NCBI RefSeq assembly: GCF_022370755.2
Contig: NZ_CP092364.2
Location: 1,302,001 to 1,366,000, forward strand
Direction: 5' to 3'
Origin: Mycolicibacterium goodii
GTDB taxonomy: Bacteria > Actinomycetota > Actinomycetes > Mycobacteriales > Mycobacteriaceae
DNA: 64,000 bases
Positions within the stretch are counted from its first letter, which is position 1. The number at the start of each line of letters is the position of its first letter. Under the pieces are notes generated by a model. That model made no database searches. It saw nothing but the letters and a program-made list of their open reading frames with translations, and had not been told where the DNA came from. Positions 31,532 to 41,631 of this stretch are shown here, piece by piece. The position numbers and the translations under genes are program-made.

Positions 31532-32071
31532 TCAGCTCAGGCAATCGACGGCGGGGATCACGTCGGCGCTCATGTTCCGACGCATCATCTCCAGCGCCGC
31601 GTCGCCGAGTTCGGCGTCGATGTGGGCGACCGCGTCCGACGGCACCACGAGCTCGAAGTGGCGCACGTAGGCGTCGAGGGCGCTGTAGAGGATGCACTGC
31701 TCGGTGACCTGACCCGCGAGGATCACGCGTTTGGTGCCCAACCGGCCCAGCAGATAGTCCAGCGCGGTGGCGTAGAAGACGCTGTGGCGCACCTTCGTGA
31801 GCAGGCGGCAACCGTCGTAGGGCAGGATCGGCCGCACCAGGTCAGGATGCTTGCCGTCGAGGGCGTTGGCCACGATGTCGCTGAACTGTGCGGTGAAGTC
31901 ACCGTAGTTGTCGTTGACGTAGATGAGGTCGACGTCTTCGCGCTCACGGGCCTTCCCGATCAGCTTGACCAGCGGATCGATGATCTTCTCGACGTTGGGC
32001 GCGAGAAGTTCGGCGTCCTCGTGCTCATAGGTGTTGAGCATGTCGACAATGACAACGGCGGTATCGCTCAT
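31532..32071 (-). CDS. Cysteine hydrolase, isochorismatase-like family
   Basis: A 179-aa single-domain hydrolase. The catalytic aspartate is in VVIVDMLNTY (residue 10), a lysine in LTKVRHSVF (about 93), and the nucleophile cysteine in AGQVTEQCILYSALDA (about 126), with the non-proline cis-peptide just before it. Members hydrolyse isochorismate, nicotinamide or carbamoyl amides. Its position between a sirtuin (which releases nicotinamide) and NAD synthetase would fit nicotinamide recycling, but the metal-binding DxHxxH of nicotinamidases is not visible, so the substrate is open. Confidence 0.85.
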   Translation of the reverse strand: MSDTAVVIVDMLNTYEHEDAELLAPNVEKIIDPLVKLIGKAREREDVDLIYVNDNYGDFTAQFSDIVANALDGKHPDLVRPILPYDGCRLLTKVRHSVFYATALDYLLGRLGTKRVILAGQVTEQCILYSALDAYVRHFELVVPSDAVAHIDAELGDAALEMMRRNMSADVIPAVDCLS

Positions 32072-32128
32072 GAACTTGTTGATACCCCGTCACCCGATCT
32101 CGACACTTCACGGGCAACAATGGGAGTG

Positions 32129-34171
32129 ATGGACTTCTACAGCGCCTACCGGCACGGTTTCGCCCGGCTTGCCGCCTGCACCCACCACACCGCACTGGCC
32201 GACCCACACGCGAATGCCGAATCGGTGTTGCGGCTGGCGCAGGCCTGCCACGACGACGGCGTGGCGGTCGCCGTCTTCCCCGAACTGACGTTGTCGGGGT
32301 ACTCGATCGAGGACATCCTGCTGCAGGACACGCTGCTGGAGTCGGTGCAGGAGGCACTCACCGAACTCGTCGCGGCGACCTCGGTGCTCACCCCCGTGCT
32401 GGTGATCGGTGCACCGCTGCGGCACCGCCACCGGATCTACAACACCGCCGTGGTGATCCACCGGGGCGCGGTGCTCGGCGTCGTGCCGAAGTCCTACCTG
32501 CCGACCTACCGCGAGTTCTACGAGCGCAGGCAGATGGCTGCCGGTGACCAGACCCGGGGCACCATCCGGGTCGCGGGCGCAGAGGTGCCCTTCGGGCCGG
32601 ACCTGTTGTTCGCGGCATCGGATGTGCCGGGCCTGGTGTTGCACGTAGAGATCTGTGAGGACATGTTCGTCCCGATTCCGCCGAGCGCGCAGGCCGCGCT
32701 TGCCGGGGCCACGGTGCTGGCCAACCTGTCCGGCAGCCCGATCACCGTGGGCCGGGCCGAGGACCGGTGCCTGCTGGCGCGGTCGGCCTCGGCGCGGTGC
32801 CTCGCCGCGTACGTCTACGCCGCGGCGGGCGAAGGGGAGTCCACCACCGACCTGGCGTGGGACGGCCAGACGATGATCTGGGAGAACGGCAACCTGCTTG
32901 CCGAAAGTGAGCGGTTCCCGCGCGGGGAGCGCCGTGCGGTCGCCGATGTCGACCTCGAGCTGATCAGAAACGAGCGCGTGCGGATGGGCACGTTCGACGA
33001 CAACGCCCGCCACCACGGCGCCGCCGTCGACGCGTTCCGCCGCATCGAGTTCCAGCTCGACCCGCCGACCGGTGACATCGGGTTGTTGCGTGAGATCGAG
33101 CGGTTCCCGTTCGTCCCGTCGAACTACGAACGGCTGCAACAGGATTGCTACGAGGCCTACAACATCCAGGTGTCGGGTCTTGAGCAGCGGCTGCGGGCGC
33201 TGAACTACCCGAAGATCGTGCTCGGCGTTTCGGGTGGGCTCGATTCCACCCACGCGCTGATCGTCGCGGCGCGCGCGATGGACCGGGAGGGCCGGCCGCG
33301 CAGCGACATCCTGGCCTTCACGTTGCCGGGGTTTGCCACCGGTGACCGCACCAAGAACAACGCCGTCCGATTGAGCCGCGCACTCGGCGTGACGTTCGAA
33401 GAGATCGACATCAAACAGACCGCGCAGCTGATGCTCACCGAGATGGGTCACCCGTTCGGCCGCGGCGAGAAGGTCTACGACGTCACGTTCGAGAACGTCC
33501 AAGCCGGCCTGCGCACCGACTACCTGTTCCGTCTGGCCAATCAGCGCGGCGGCATCGTGCTGGGCACCGGTGATCTGTCCGAGATCGCGCTCGGGTGGTC
33601 GACATACGGCGTCGGCGACCAGATGTCGCACTACAACGTCAACGGCGGCGTCCCGAAAACCCTGATCCAGCACCTGATCCGCTGGGTGATCTCCTCCGGT
33701 GAGTTCAACGACGAGGTCAACGAGGTGCTGCAGTCGGTCCTCGACACCGAGATCACCCCCGAGTTGGTGCCGACCGGCGAGGACGAGGAGATCCAGAGCA
33801 GCGAGGCCAAGGTGGGACCGTATGCGCTGCAGGATTTCTCGCTGTTCCAAGTGCTGCGCTTCGGGTTCCGGCCGTCGAAGGTCGCGTTCCTGGCCTGGCA
33901 CGCCTGGCATGATGTCGGTGCAGGCGACTGGCCACCCGGGTTCCCCGAGCACGAGCGGCCGTCGTACTCACTCAAGGAGATCCGGCACTGGCTGCAGGTG
34001 TTCGCGCAGCGGTTCTACTCCTTCTCGCAGTTCAAGCGATCGGCAATGCCGAACGGTCCCAAGGTTTCTCATGGCGGTGCACTGTCACCGCGTGGCGACT
34101 GGCGGGCGCCGTCGGACATGTCGGCCCGTATCTGGCTCGACGAGATCGAACGCGAGATCCCGGAGAGCTGA
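32129..34171 (+). CDS. nadE: Glutamine-dependent NAD+ synthetase
   Basis: A 680-aa two-domain enzyme that makes NAD from nicotinic acid adenine dinucleotide, ATP and glutamine. The N-terminal nitrilase-type glutaminase has the Glu of [10 protein letters not shown], the Lys of [16 protein letters not shown] and the Cys of [10 protein letters not shown]. The C-terminal synthetase has the PP-loop [14 protein letters not shown] near residue 368. The ATG at 32129 gives the same MxFYSAY start as the M. tuberculosis enzyme; another ATG lies three codons upstream. Neither has a clear ribosome binding site. It functions downstream of NadD, encoded at 39167. Confidence 0.96.
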   Translation: MDFYSAYRHGFARLAACTHHTALADPHANAESVLRLAQACHDDGVAVAVFPELTLSGYSIEDILLQDTLLESVQEALTELVAATSVLTPVLVIGAPLRHRHRIYNTAVVIHRGAVLGVVPKSYLPTYREFYERRQMAAGDQTRGTIRVAGAEVPFGPDLLFAASDVPGLVLHVEICEDMFVPIPPSAQAALAGATVLANLSGSPITVGRAEDRCLLARSASARCLAAYVYAAAGEGESTTDLAWDGQTMIWENGNLLAESERFPRGERRAVADVDLELIRNERVRMGTFDDNARHHGAAVDAFRRIEFQLDPPTGDIGLLREIERFPFVPSNYERLQQDCYEAYNIQVSGLEQRLRALNYPKIVLGVSGGLDSTHALIVAARAMDREGRPRSDILAFTLPGFATGDRTKNNAVRLSRALGVTFEEIDIKQTAQLMLTEMGHPFGRGEKVYDVTFENVQAGLRTDYLFRLANQRGGIVLGTGDLSEIALGWSTYGVGDQMSHYNVNGGVPKTLIQHLIRWVISSGEFNDEVNEVLQSVLDTEITPELVPTGEDEEIQSSEAKVGPYALQDFSLFQVLRFGFRPSKVAFLAWHAWHDVGAGDWPPGFPEHERPSYSLKEIRHWLQVFAQRFYSFSQFKRSAMPNGPKVSHGGALSPRGDWRAPSDMSARIWLDEIEREIPES

Positions 34172-34178
34172 AGCGCTG

Positions 34179-34400
34179 TCAGGGCATTCGCGCGTGACGT
34201 GAAAGCCGACGTTCGGCGAGGGTGAGCAGCGCGGCAAGGGTCTGTTGGTCGCCTTCGGCGCTGAGTTCCTCCGTCGTGACGGCCTCGGCGAGACTCAAGC
34301 GTCCTCGCGCGATGGAGGCGATCGTGGCGGCGGTTCGGAGCCAGGCACCCTGCGGGGGCTGGGGGTTGACGAGGGGCGCAGATGGTGCCGAGGTCGCAAT
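34179..34400 (-). pseudogene. Possible gene remnant with no standard start codon
   Basis: Between nadE and rbsK the minus strand has an open frame of about 73 codons ending in TGA at 34181-34179, with strong third-position GC and a plausible protein-like sequence rich in alanine and helix-formers (for example SLAEAVTTEELSAEGDQQTL). It is bounded upstream by an in-frame TAG at 34409-34407, and the only codons usable as starts are an ATT at 34400 and an internal TTG about 28 codons in. I do not recognise the family. It may be the decayed 3' part of a longer gene or a short real gene with a TTG start. Confidence 0.3.
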
Positions 34401-34440
34401 GCGCGACTACAAGGGCAACGGTAGCGGTTTCAGTGGCAGT

Positions 34441-35301
34441 TCACGGAGTCAGGACGGCGTCGATGTCGGCCGCGGACGGCGCGCAGTCCCCGGCGCCGCG
34501 CACCAGCGTCGCCAATGCCCCGGCGGCACAAGCGCGTTGCAGAGCATGCTCGTAACCGGAAAGCCATCCCGCGGCGAGCACCCCGGCGAACACGTCGCCG
34601 GCCCCGGTGGTGTCCACGGCCCGCACCCGCAGTGCCGGCACGTCGAACCGCTCGTCGTCACCGAGATAGCTCGCGCCACGCGAACCCCGCGTGATCACCA
34701 GGTGCCGCACCGGCCAGTGCCACTCCGCGGCCTCGGTCTCGTTGACCACCACCACGTCGACCACATGTGACAAGGCCAGCAGGTGGTGTGCCGCGGTGCC
34801 GCCCGGTGAGGCGTTGAGCATGACCACCGCACCGGCGGCGCGGGCCTGCCGTGCCGCGGCGATGGCCGCCGTGGGGGAGATCTCCAATTGCAGCAGCACC
34901 ACGTCGGCCGAACCGATCGCGGCCCTGGCCTCGGGCGTCTCGACATCGAGCCGCGCGTTGGCGCCGGGCGCGACGACGATGTGGTTCTCACCTGCCGCGT
35001 CGACCACGATCACCGCGGAACCGCTCGGGCCCGCGAGGCTCACCACCGCGTCCTGGTCGACTCCGTTGGCGCGCAGGTGCGCCCGCAGCGACTCGGCGGC
35101 CGCGTCGTCACCGACCGCGGCCACCAGCGCGGTGCAGGCCCCCGCGCGGGCCGCCGCGACCGCCTGGTTGCCGCCCTTGCCGCCGGAGGCCGACGCGAGC
35201 GACGACGCCAGCACGGTCTGACCCGGGCGTGGCAGGTTCCGAACGGTGAAGGTGAGGTCGGCGTTGATGCTCCCGACGACGCAAACCCGCGCAGCGCCCA
35301 T
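34441..35301 (-). CDS. rbsK: Ribokinase
   Basis: A 286-aa PfkB-family kinase phosphorylating ribose. Signature 1 is ASGGKGGNQAVAAARAG (residues 38-54) and signature 2 is VDTTGAGDVFAGVLAAG near residue 232 with the catalytic Asp. The start GSINADLTF is typical. On the minus strand TAGCGT ends eight bases before the ATG with no Shine-Dalgarno. It is divergent from proA. The same gene lies between nadE and proA in M. tuberculosis. Confidence 0.9.
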   Translation of the reverse strand: MGAARVCVVGSINADLTFTVRNLPRPGQTVLASSLASASGGKGGNQAVAAARAGACTALVAAVGDDAAAESLRAHLRANGVDQDAVVSLAGPSGSAVIVVDAAGENHIVVAPGANARLDVETPEARAAIGSADVVLLQLEISPTAAIAAARQARAAGAVVMLNASPGGTAAHHLLALSHVVDVVVVNETEAAEWHWPVRHLVITRGSRGASYLGDDERFDVPALRVRAVDTTGAGDVFAGVLAAGWLSGYEHALQRACAAGALATLVRGAGDCAPSAADIDAVLTP

Positions 35302-35309
35302 AACCGATC

Positions 35310-35315
35310 ACGCTA
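35310..35315 (-). promoter_or_regulatory. -10 element TAGCGT of rbsK
   Basis: Minus-strand TAGCGT eight bases before the rbsK ATG; leaderless geometry. Confidence 0.45.
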
Positions 35316-35415
35316 GACCAGCAGACACCGACTCGCCCGCGACTCGCCCCGGTTCCCGCACCGACTCGCCACTGACACCTGTCAGCCTGCATGAGAACAC
35401 TGCCAACAGGTCCGA

Positions 35416-35421
35416 TACGCT
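35416..35421 (+). promoter_or_regulatory. -10 element TACGCT of proA
   Basis: GATACGCT with TACGCT at 35416-35421 ends six bases before the proA ATG; no Shine-Dalgarno is present, so the transcript is probably leaderless. Confidence 0.55.
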
Positions 35422-35427
35422 GGCCCA

Positions 35428-36705
35428 ATGAGCGTGGAAGCGCAATCGAGATCGGGTTCTGCCGGTCGGCAGGAATCGGTCGCCGACCTCCGTGAACAGG
35501 TCCACAGCGCCGCACGGCGCGCTCGGGTGGCCGCCAGGACGCTGGCGACCCTGAGCGCCGAGGTGAAGAACCGGGTGCTGCACGCCGCGGCCGACAGCGT
35601 GCTGGCAAACGTCGACGCCGTGCTCGCGGCGAATGCCGCTGACGTCGACGCCGCACGCCAGAGCGGTACACCCGAGGCGATGCTGGATCGGCTGGCCCTC
35701 AATCCGCAACGTGTCGACGGGATCGCCGCCGGGCTGCGTCAGGTCGCGGCACTGCCCGATCCGGTCGGCGAGGTGTTGCGTGGGAAGACCTTGCCCAACG
35801 GGCTGCAGCTGCGCCAGCAGCGCGTGCCGCTTGGCGTGGTCGGCATGGTCTACGAGGGCAGACCCAATGTGACCGTGGACGCGTTCGGGCTGACGCTGAA
35901 GTCCGGCAACGCCGCGCTGCTGCGCGGCAGTTCGTCGGCGGCCAGGTCGAATCAGGCGCTGGTGGACGCCTTGCGGGCGGCGCTGGCGGCCGACGGCCTG
36001 CCGCTTGACGCCGTGCAGCTGCTGCCGAGCCACGACCGCGCCAGTGTCACGCACCTGATCCAGGCGCGTGGCCTTGTCGACGTGGTGATCCCGCGTGGAG
36101 GCGCTGGCCTGATCGACGCGGTCGTGCGCGACGCGCAGGTGCCCACCATCGAGACCGGGGTCGGCAATTGCCATGTCTACGTTCATGAGTCGGCCGACAT
36201 CGACGTGGCCGAGAAGATCCTGCTGAACGCCAAGACCCGCAGGCCCAGCGTGTGCAACGCGGCCGAGACACTGCTGGTGGACCGCGCGCTCGCCGACACC
36301 GCGCTGCCACGGCTCACCAAGGCGTTGCAGGACGCCGGTGTCACCGTGCACACCGACCCCACCGAGGAGGAACTGCGCGCCGAGTTCCTGTCGATGGACA
36401 TCGCGCTGGCCGTGGTCGATGACCTCGACGCGGCGATCGAGCACATCAACACCTACGGCACTGGCCACACCGAGGCCATCGTGACCACGAACCTTGCTGC
36501 CGCACAGCGCTTCACCGAGCGTGTGGACGCCGCTGCAGTGATGGTGAACGCATCGACGTCGTTCACCGACGGAGAACAGTTCGGTTTCGGCGCAGAGATC
36601 GGCATCTCCACCCAGAAGCTGCACGCGCGTGGGCCGATGGGGTTGCCCGAACTGACGTCGACCAAGTGGATCGTGTGGGGCGACGGCCAGACCCGACCCG
36701 TCTGA
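35428..36705 (+). CDS. proA: Gamma-glutamyl phosphate reductase
   Basis: A 425-aa NADPH-dependent reductase, second step of proline synthesis, acting on the labile product of ProB. It has the aldehyde dehydrogenase fold with the family signature around [20 protein letters not shown] (about residue 145) and the active-site cysteine in [14 protein letters not shown] near residue 277. The N-terminus is about ten residues longer than the E. coli protein. The ATG has no Shine-Dalgarno and follows a TACGCT element by six bases. The MoxR gene begins 35 bases later in the same direction. Confidence 0.97.
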   Translation: MSVEAQSRSGSAGRQESVADLREQVHSAARRARVAARTLATLSAEVKNRVLHAAADSVLANVDAVLAANAADVDAARQSGTPEAMLDRLALNPQRVDGIAAGLRQVAALPDPVGEVLRGKTLPNGLQLRQQRVPLGVVGMVYEGRPNVTVDAFGLTLKSGNAALLRGSSSAARSNQALVDALRAALAADGLPLDAVQLLPSHDRASVTHLIQARGLVDVVIPRGGAGLIDAVVRDAQVPTIETGVGNCHVYVHESADIDVAEKILLNAKTRRPSVCNAAETLLVDRALADTALPRLTKALQDAGVTVHTDPTEEELRAEFLSMDIALAVVDDLDAAIEHINTYGTGHTEAIVTTNLAAAQRFTERVDAAAVMVNASTSFTDGEQFGFGAEIGISTQKLHARGPMGLPELTSTKWIVWGDGQTRPV

Positions 36706-36740
36706 GGGCGGCCTGCGACAGCCGCCCGAGAGGAGATCAC

Positions 36741-37637
36741 ATGAGCGTGCCCGCACGCCCGGCACCGCTGTTCGCCGACATCGACGATGTCGCGCGCAAG
36801 CTGGCCGGCACCGGCTACCTGCCCGACACCGCCACGGCCACCGCGGTCTTCCTCGCCGACCGGCTCGGCAAGCCGCTGCTCGTGGAGGGTCCGGCAGGTG
36901 TCGGCAAGACCGAACTGGCCCGCGCTGTCGCGCAGTGCACCGGAAGCGAACTGGTGCGCCTGCAGTGCTACGAGGGCGTCGACGAGGCACGTGCCCTCTA
37001 CGAGTGGAACCACGCCAAGCAGATCTTGCGCATCCAGGCCGGAAACGCGGCTGCGGGTGGCGACACTGAAGCCTGGGAGCAGACCAAGACCGACGTGTTC
37101 AGCGAGGAGTTCCTGCTGGCCCGGCCGCTGCTCACCGCGATCAAGCGCACCGACCCGACGGTGCTGCTGATCGACGAGACGGACAAGGCCGACATCGAGA
37201 TCGAGGGCCTTTTGCTTGAGGTGCTGTCGGACTTCGCGGTCACGGTGCCCGAGCTGGGCACCATCACCGCCGAGCGCCCTCCGTTCGTGGTGCTGACCTC
37301 CAACGCCACCCGTGAGCTGTCCGAGGCGCTCAAGCGGCGCTGCCTGTTCCTGCACATCGACTTCCCGGATCCCGAGCTCGAACGGCGCATCCTGCTGTCG
37401 CGGGTGCCGGAGCTGCCCGAGCACATCGCCTCGGAACTGGTGCGGATCATCGGTGTGCTGCGCGGCATGCAGCTCAAGAAGCTGCCCTCGGTCGCCGAGA
37501 CCATCGACTGGGGCCGCACGGTGCTCGCGCTCGGGATGGACACCATCGACGACGAGATGATCGCGGCGACGCTCGGCGTGATCCTCAAACACCAGTCCGA
37601 CCAGCAGCGCGCCGCCGGCGAGCTCAAGCTGAACTGA
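36741..37637 (+). CDS. MoxR-type AAA+ ATPase
   Basis: A 298-aa AAA+ chaperone. Walker A is GPAGVGKTEL (near residue 52), Walker B is LLIDETDKADIE (near 142), and sensor 1 is VVLTSNATREL. MoxR ATPases work with von Willebrand factor A proteins to insert metals or assemble oxidoreductases; the next gene is such a partner. GAGAGGAG lies five bases before the ATG; the upstream in-frame extension overlaps proA and is rejected. Corresponds to M. tuberculosis Rv2426c. The client protein is unknown; no oxidoreductase is adjacent. Confidence 0.92.
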   Translation: MSVPARPAPLFADIDDVARKLAGTGYLPDTATATAVFLADRLGKPLLVEGPAGVGKTELARAVAQCTGSELVRLQCYEGVDEARALYEWNHAKQILRIQAGNAAAGGDTEAWEQTKTDVFSEEFLLARPLLTAIKRTDPTVLLIDETDKADIEIEGLLLEVLSDFAVTVPELGTITAERPPFVVLTSNATRELSEALKRRCLFLHIDFPDPELERRILLSRVPELPEHIASELVRIIGVLRGMQLKKLPSVAETIDWGRTVLALGMDTIDDEMIAATLGVILKHQSDQQRAAGELKLN

Positions 37638-37649
37638 CCGGGTGCGCTG

Positions 37650-39107
37650 ATGGCTTCCCGCCGGGTCCGCCCCCCACAGCCACTGGCCCCGCACGGCCTG
37701 CCCGGACACCTCGTCGAGTTCGTCGAAGCCCTTCGCGGGCAAGGTATCTCGGTCGGCCCCTCGGAGACGGTCGATGCGGGCCGGGTGCTCACGGTCCTTG
37801 GGCTCGGCGACCGTGAGGCGCTGCGCGAGGGCATCGCGTGCGCGGTGCTGCGTCGCGCCGACCACCGGGACACCTACGACGCGTTGTTCGACCTGTTCTT
37901 CCCGGCCGCGCTCGGGGAGCGTACGCGCCTGGAAGACGATGACGCCGCTGACGGAGGCGGCGCGGATCAGACCCCGCGACTGCCCGACGAGGACATCGAG
38001 GCGATGCGCGAGATGCTCGTGCAGATGCTCGCCGACAACGAGGATCTGGCCGACCTCGACGATCGCCTCGCGGCGCTGATCGCCCAGATCGTCGAGGCCT
38101 ACGGCCGGTACAACTCGAGCCGCGGTCCGTCCTACTCGTCGTATCAGGCGCTCAAGGCCATGAGCCTCGACGACCTGGAGGGCCGCCTGCTCGCGGGTCT
38201 GCTCGCTCCGTACGGTGACGAGCCGACGCCCACGCAGGAGCAGATCGCCAAGGCGCTCGCCGCCCAGCGCATCACGCAGCTGCGCAAGATGGTCGAGAAC
38301 GAGACCAAACGCCGCACCGCCGAACAGCTCGGCCGCCGGCATGTGCAGATGTACGGGGTGCCGCAGTTGGCGGAGAACGTCGAGTTCCTGCGGGCCTCGG
38401 GCGATCAGCTGCGGCAGATGCAGCGCGTCGTCGCGCCGCTGGCCCGCACCCTGGCCACCCGTCTCGCGGCGCGCAGGCGACGCGCCCGCGCGGGCGAGAT
38501 CGATCTGCGCAAGACCCTGCGCAAGTCCATGTCCACCGGCGGGGTGCCGATCGACGTCGTGCTCAAGAAGCCGCACCCGGCGCGACCCGAGCTGGCGGTG
38601 CTGTGCGACGTGTCCGGGTCGGTGGCCGGCTTCAGCCACTTCACCCTGATGCTCGTCTCGGCGCTGCGCCAGCAGTTCAGTAGGGTTCGCGTCTTTGCCT
38701 TCATAGACACCACCGACGAGGTCACCGAGCTGTTCGGGCCCGAGGCGGATCTGGCGGTGGCCGTACAGCGCATCACCCGCGAGGCCGGGGTCTACACCCG
38801 CGACGGCCACTCCGACTACGGGCACGCCTTCGTGTCGTTCCTGGACAAGTACCCCGACGCGTTGTCCCCGCGCAGTTCGTTGCTGGTGCTCGGCGATGGG
38901 CGCAACAACTACCGCAACCCCGAGACCGAGCTGCTCGCACGCATGGTGGCCGCCAGCCGCCATGCCCACTGGCTCAACCCGGAGCCCAGGCATCTGTGGG
39001 GCAGCGGCGACTCTGCGGCGCCGAAGTACCAGGACATCATCCCGATGCACGAGTGCCGGTCGGCCAAGCAGCTGGCCGCCGTGATCGACGGGCTGCTGCC
39101 GGTCTGA
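37650..39107 (+). CDS. VWA domain protein (CoxE-like)
   Basis: A 485-aa protein with an N-terminal CoxE-like helical region (about 1-110), a charged linker, and a C-terminal von Willebrand factor A domain with the MIDAS motif DVSGSVAG near residue 324. It starts 12 bases after the MoxR gene, forming the conserved MoxR-VWA pair (Rv2426c-Rv2425c). Such pairs mature molybdenum hydroxylases or other complexes. mobA is encoded at 4.4 kb, but no molybdoenzyme is in the window. Confidence 0.9.
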   Translation: MASRRVRPPQPLAPHGLPGHLVEFVEALRGQGISVGPSETVDAGRVLTVLGLGDREALREGIACAVLRRADHRDTYDALFDLFFPAALGERTRLEDDDAADGGGADQTPRLPDEDIEAMREMLVQMLADNEDLADLDDRLAALIAQIVEAYGRYNSSRGPSYSSYQALKAMSLDDLEGRLLAGLLAPYGDEPTPTQEQIAKALAAQRITQLRKMVENETKRRTAEQLGRRHVQMYGVPQLAENVEFLRASGDQLRQMQRVVAPLARTLATRLAARRRRARAGEIDLRKTLRKSMSTGGVPIDVVLKKPHPARPELAVLCDVSGSVAGFSHFTLMLVSALRQQFSRVRVFAFIDTTDEVTELFGPEADLAVAVQRITREAGVYTRDGHSDYGHAFVSFLDKYPDALSPRSSLLVLGDGRNNYRNPETELLARMVAASRHAHWLNPEPRHLWGSGDSAAPKYQDIIPMHECRSAKQLAAVIDGLLPV

Positions 39108-39152
39108 TCCCGGACAGATTTGCACGAGTGCAGGCCCCGCCCGACGCTGCCG

Positions 39153-39158
39153 TAAGCT
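39153..39158 (+). promoter_or_regulatory. -10 element TAAGCT of nadD
   Basis: TAAGCT ends eight bases before the GTG at 39167, with no Shine-Dalgarno; leaderless geometry. Confidence 0.5.
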
Positions 39159-39166
39159 CGCTATTC

Positions 39167-39817
39167 GTGGCAACACGGCGCAGGCTGGGCGTGATGGGCG
39201 GGACGTTCGATCCCATCCACAACGGGCACTTGGTCGCGGCGAGTGAGGTCGCCGACCTGTTCGACCTCGACGAGGTGGTGTTCGTCCCCACCGGTGAACC
39301 GTGGCAGAAGCACCACCGGAGGGTCAGCGCGGCCGAGGACCGATACCTCATGACCGTCATCGCGACCGCGTCCAACCCCAGGTTCTCGGTCAGCCGGGTC
39401 GACATCGACCGCGGCGGTCCGACCTACACCAAAGACACGCTGCGTGACCTGCGGGATCTCAACGAGGACGCGGACCTGTACTTCATCACCGGCGCGGACG
39501 CGCTGGCGTCGATCCTGTCCTGGCAGAACTGGGAGGACATGTTCTCGATGGCGAAGTTCGTCGGCGTCAGCCGGCCCGGCTACGAGCTCGACGGCAAACA
39601 CATCCTGGAGGCGATGCGCGAACTGCCGCCCGATGCGTTGTCGTTGGTGGAGGTCCCGGCACTGGCGATCTCGTCGAGCGACTGCCGCAGGCGCGCCGAG
39701 GAGGCGCGCCCGATCTGGTACCTGGTGCCCGACGGCGTGGTGCAGTACGTGGCGAAACGCGGTCTGTACACCGCGGATGCCAAAGGCGATACGAGGAACA
39801 AGGAGACAGTGCGATGA
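39167..39817 (+). CDS. nadD: Nicotinate-nucleotide adenylyltransferase
   Basis: A 216-aa enzyme making nicotinic acid adenine dinucleotide from NaMN and ATP. The nucleotidyltransferase motif [15 protein letters not shown] is at the N-terminus and the second motif [16 protein letters not shown] near residue 167. The frame is open upstream to 38996, but the GTG at 39167 gives the family-typical short N-terminus and has a -10 element in the leaderless position. It overlaps rsfS by four bases, forming the nadD-rsfS-gpgP operon. Confidence 0.95.
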   Translation: MATRRRLGVMGGTFDPIHNGHLVAASEVADLFDLDEVVFVPTGEPWQKHHRRVSAAEDRYLMTVIATASNPRFSVSRVDIDRGGPTYTKDTLRDLRDLNEDADLYFITGADALASILSWQNWEDMFSMAKFVGVSRPGYELDGKHILEAMRELPPDALSLVEVPALAISSSDCRRRAEEARPIWYLVPDGVVQYVAKRGLYTADAKGDTRNKETVR

Positions 39818-40203
39818 CCGCGACGGACGAGGCCGTCCAGATGGCGACCGTGGCGGCCCGGGCGGCCGCCTCGAAGCTGGCCGACGACGTGGTGGTCATC
39901 GACGTGTCGGGACAGCTGGTGATCACCGACTGCTTCGTGATCGCCTCGGCGTCCAACGAGCGGCAGGTCAACGCGATCGTCGACGAGGTCGAGGAGAAGA
40001 TGCGGCTCGCCGGATACAAGCCGGCGCGGCGGGAAGGTACCCGCGAGGGTCGCTGGACACTGCTCGACTACATCGACGTCGTGGTGCACATCCAGCATCA
40101 GGACGAGCGCAACTTCTATGCACTCGACCGGCTGTGGAAGGACTGCCCGCAGGTGCCCGTGGATCTGGACCAGCAGAGCGAGACCGCCGAGCCGCAGGAA
40201 TGA
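39814..40203 (+). CDS. rsfS: Ribosomal silencing factor RsfS
   Basis: A 129-aa protein that binds ribosomal protein L14 and blocks 30S-50S joining in slow growth. Conserved [18 protein letters not shown] and the C-terminal [22 protein letters not shown] are present. The start overlaps nadD (ATGA). The nadD-rsfS linkage is widespread in bacteria. Confidence 0.96.
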   Translation: MTATDEAVQMATVAARAAASKLADDVVVIDVSGQLVITDCFVIASASNERQVNAIVDEVEEKMRLAGYKPARREGTREGRWTLLDYIDVVVHIQHQDERNFYALDRLWKDCPQVPVDLDQQSETAEPQE

Positions 40204-40210
40204 GGCAGTG

Positions 40211-40891
40211 ATGAGGGTGCGTCGGTTGGTGATGCTGCGTCACGGCCAGACCGAGTACAACGCCGGCAGCCGGATGCAGGGCCAGCTCGACACCGATCTG
40301 TCCGATCTCGGCCGCGATCAGGCCGCTGCGGCGGCCGAGGTGCTCGCGAAGCGTCAACCGCTGCTGATCGTCTCGTCGGATCTGCGGCGCGCGCTCGACA
40401 CGGCGGAGACGCTCGGCATCCGCGCCGGGGTGCCGGTGGCGGTGGACAAGCGGTTGCGGGAAACGCACCTGGGGGACTGGCAGGGCCTGACCCACCTCGA
40501 GGTCGACGCTGCGGCGCCGGGCGCCCGGCTTGCCTGGCGGGATGACGCGCGATGGGCACCGCACGGCGGGGAGAGCCGCGTCGATGTCGCCGAACGCAGC
40601 CTGCCGCTGGTCGCCGAGCTGGTTGCGCAACAGACCGAGTGGGGGCTGGACCAGCCGGGCGCGGGGTCGGAACGCCCCGTGGTGCTGGTCGCCCATGGCG
40701 GGCTGATCGCGGCGTTGACGGCGGGGCTGCTCGGGTTACCGGTCGACAACTGGCCGATCCTGGGTGGTATGGGCAACGCCAGCTGGGTGCAGCTGTCGGG
40801 CCATTCGACCGACGACGCGGGGTTCGCGGAGATCCGCTGGCGGCTCGACGTGTGGAACGCCTCGGCGCAGGTGGCCAACGATGTCCTCTGA
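40211..40891 (+). CDS. gpgP: Glucosyl-3-phosphoglycerate phosphatase
   Basis: A 226-aa histidine phosphatase. The RHG motif LRHGQTEYN (His about residue 10) and the second catalytic histidine in [13 protein letters not shown] are present. It closely resembles, from memory, M. tuberculosis Rv2419c, which removes phosphate from glucosyl-3-phosphoglycerate in the synthesis of methylglucose lipopolysaccharide. The ATG at 40211 is seven bases after the rsfS stop; GAGGCAG provides a weak ribosome binding site. It overlaps the octanoyltransferase gene by 11 bases, which acts in the same pathway. Confidence 0.9.
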   Translation: MRVRRLVMLRHGQTEYNAGSRMQGQLDTDLSDLGRDQAAAAAEVLAKRQPLLIVSSDLRRALDTAETLGIRAGVPVAVDKRLRETHLGDWQGLTHLEVDAAAPGARLAWRDDARWAPHGGESRVDVAERSLPLVAELVAQQTEWGLDQPGAGSERPVVLVAHGGLIAALTAGLLGLPVDNWPILGGMGNASWVQLSGHSTDDAGFAEIRWRLDVWNASAQVANDVL

Positions 40892-41630
40892 GTCGGCCCC
40901 CGGCCGCAGGCCGGTGCTGTTGGTGTTCGCCGATTCGCTGTCGTATTTCGGTCCGACGGGCGGCCTGCCCGCCGACGATCCGCGGATCTGGCCCAACATC
41001 GTCGCCGAGCAGCTGGGCTGGGATGTCGAGTTGATCGGGCGGATCGGCTGGACCTGCCGTGACGTGTGGTGGGCGGCGACGCAGGATCCCCGGTCCTGGG
41101 CAGCGCTGCCACGGGCCGGAGCGGTGATCTTCGCGACGAGCGGCATGGACTCGCTGCCGTCGCCGCTGCCCACCGCTCTGCGGGAGTTGATCAGGTACGT
41201 GCGGCCGCCGCGGTTGCGGCGGTGGGTGCGCGACGCCTACGGCTGGGTGCAGCCGCGGCTGTCGCCGATCGCGCGGTCGGCGTTGCCGCCGCACGTGACG
41301 GTCGAGTACCTCGAGATGACCCGCGACGCCATCGAATTCAACCGGCCCGGCATCCCGGTGGTGGCCTCACTGCCGTCGGTGCACATCGCCGACACGTACG
41401 GCAGGGCCCACCACGGCCGCGAACCCACCGTGCGGGCGATCACGGCCTGGGCCGAGGAGCACAACGTGCCCCTGGTGGACCTCAAGGCCGCGGTCGCCGA
41501 CGAGGTGTTCGGTGGACGCGGCAACCCCGACGGCATCCACTGGAACTTCGAGGCGCACCGTGCCGTTGCCGAGCTCATGCTCAAGGGCCTTGCCGAAGCC
41601 GGTGTGACACATCAGGATTCCGCCAACTGA
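40881..41630 (+). CDS. octT: SGNH-type diglucosylglycerate octanoyltransferase
   Basis: A 249-aa SGNH/GDSL-fold protein with [11 protein letters not shown] as block I (the serine of ADS replaces GDS) and [15 protein letters not shown] as block V with the catalytic Asp/His pair. It is the homologue of M. tuberculosis Rv2418c, reported to transfer octanoate to early intermediates of methylglucose lipopolysaccharides. The overlap with gpgP supports a joint pathway. The ATG at 40881 is the first start in frame after the overlap; assignment to OctT rests on synteny and family. Confidence 0.8.
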   Translation: MSSESAPGRRPVLLVFADSLSYFGPTGGLPADDPRIWPNIVAEQLGWDVELIGRIGWTCRDVWWAATQDPRSWAALPRAGAVIFATSGMDSLPSPLPTALRELIRYVRPPRLRRWVRDAYGWVQPRLSPIARSALPPHVTVEYLEMTRDAIEFNRPGIPVVASLPSVHIADTYGRAHHGREPTVRAITAWAEEHNVPLVDLKAAVADEVFGGRGNPDGIHWNFEAHRAVAELMLKGLAEAGVTHQDSAN

Positions 41631-41631
41631 C

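Noticed and set aside
34222..34770. 182-codon plus-strand frame between nadE and rbsK
   Set aside because: Most of it is antisense to rbsK and has no recognisable domain.
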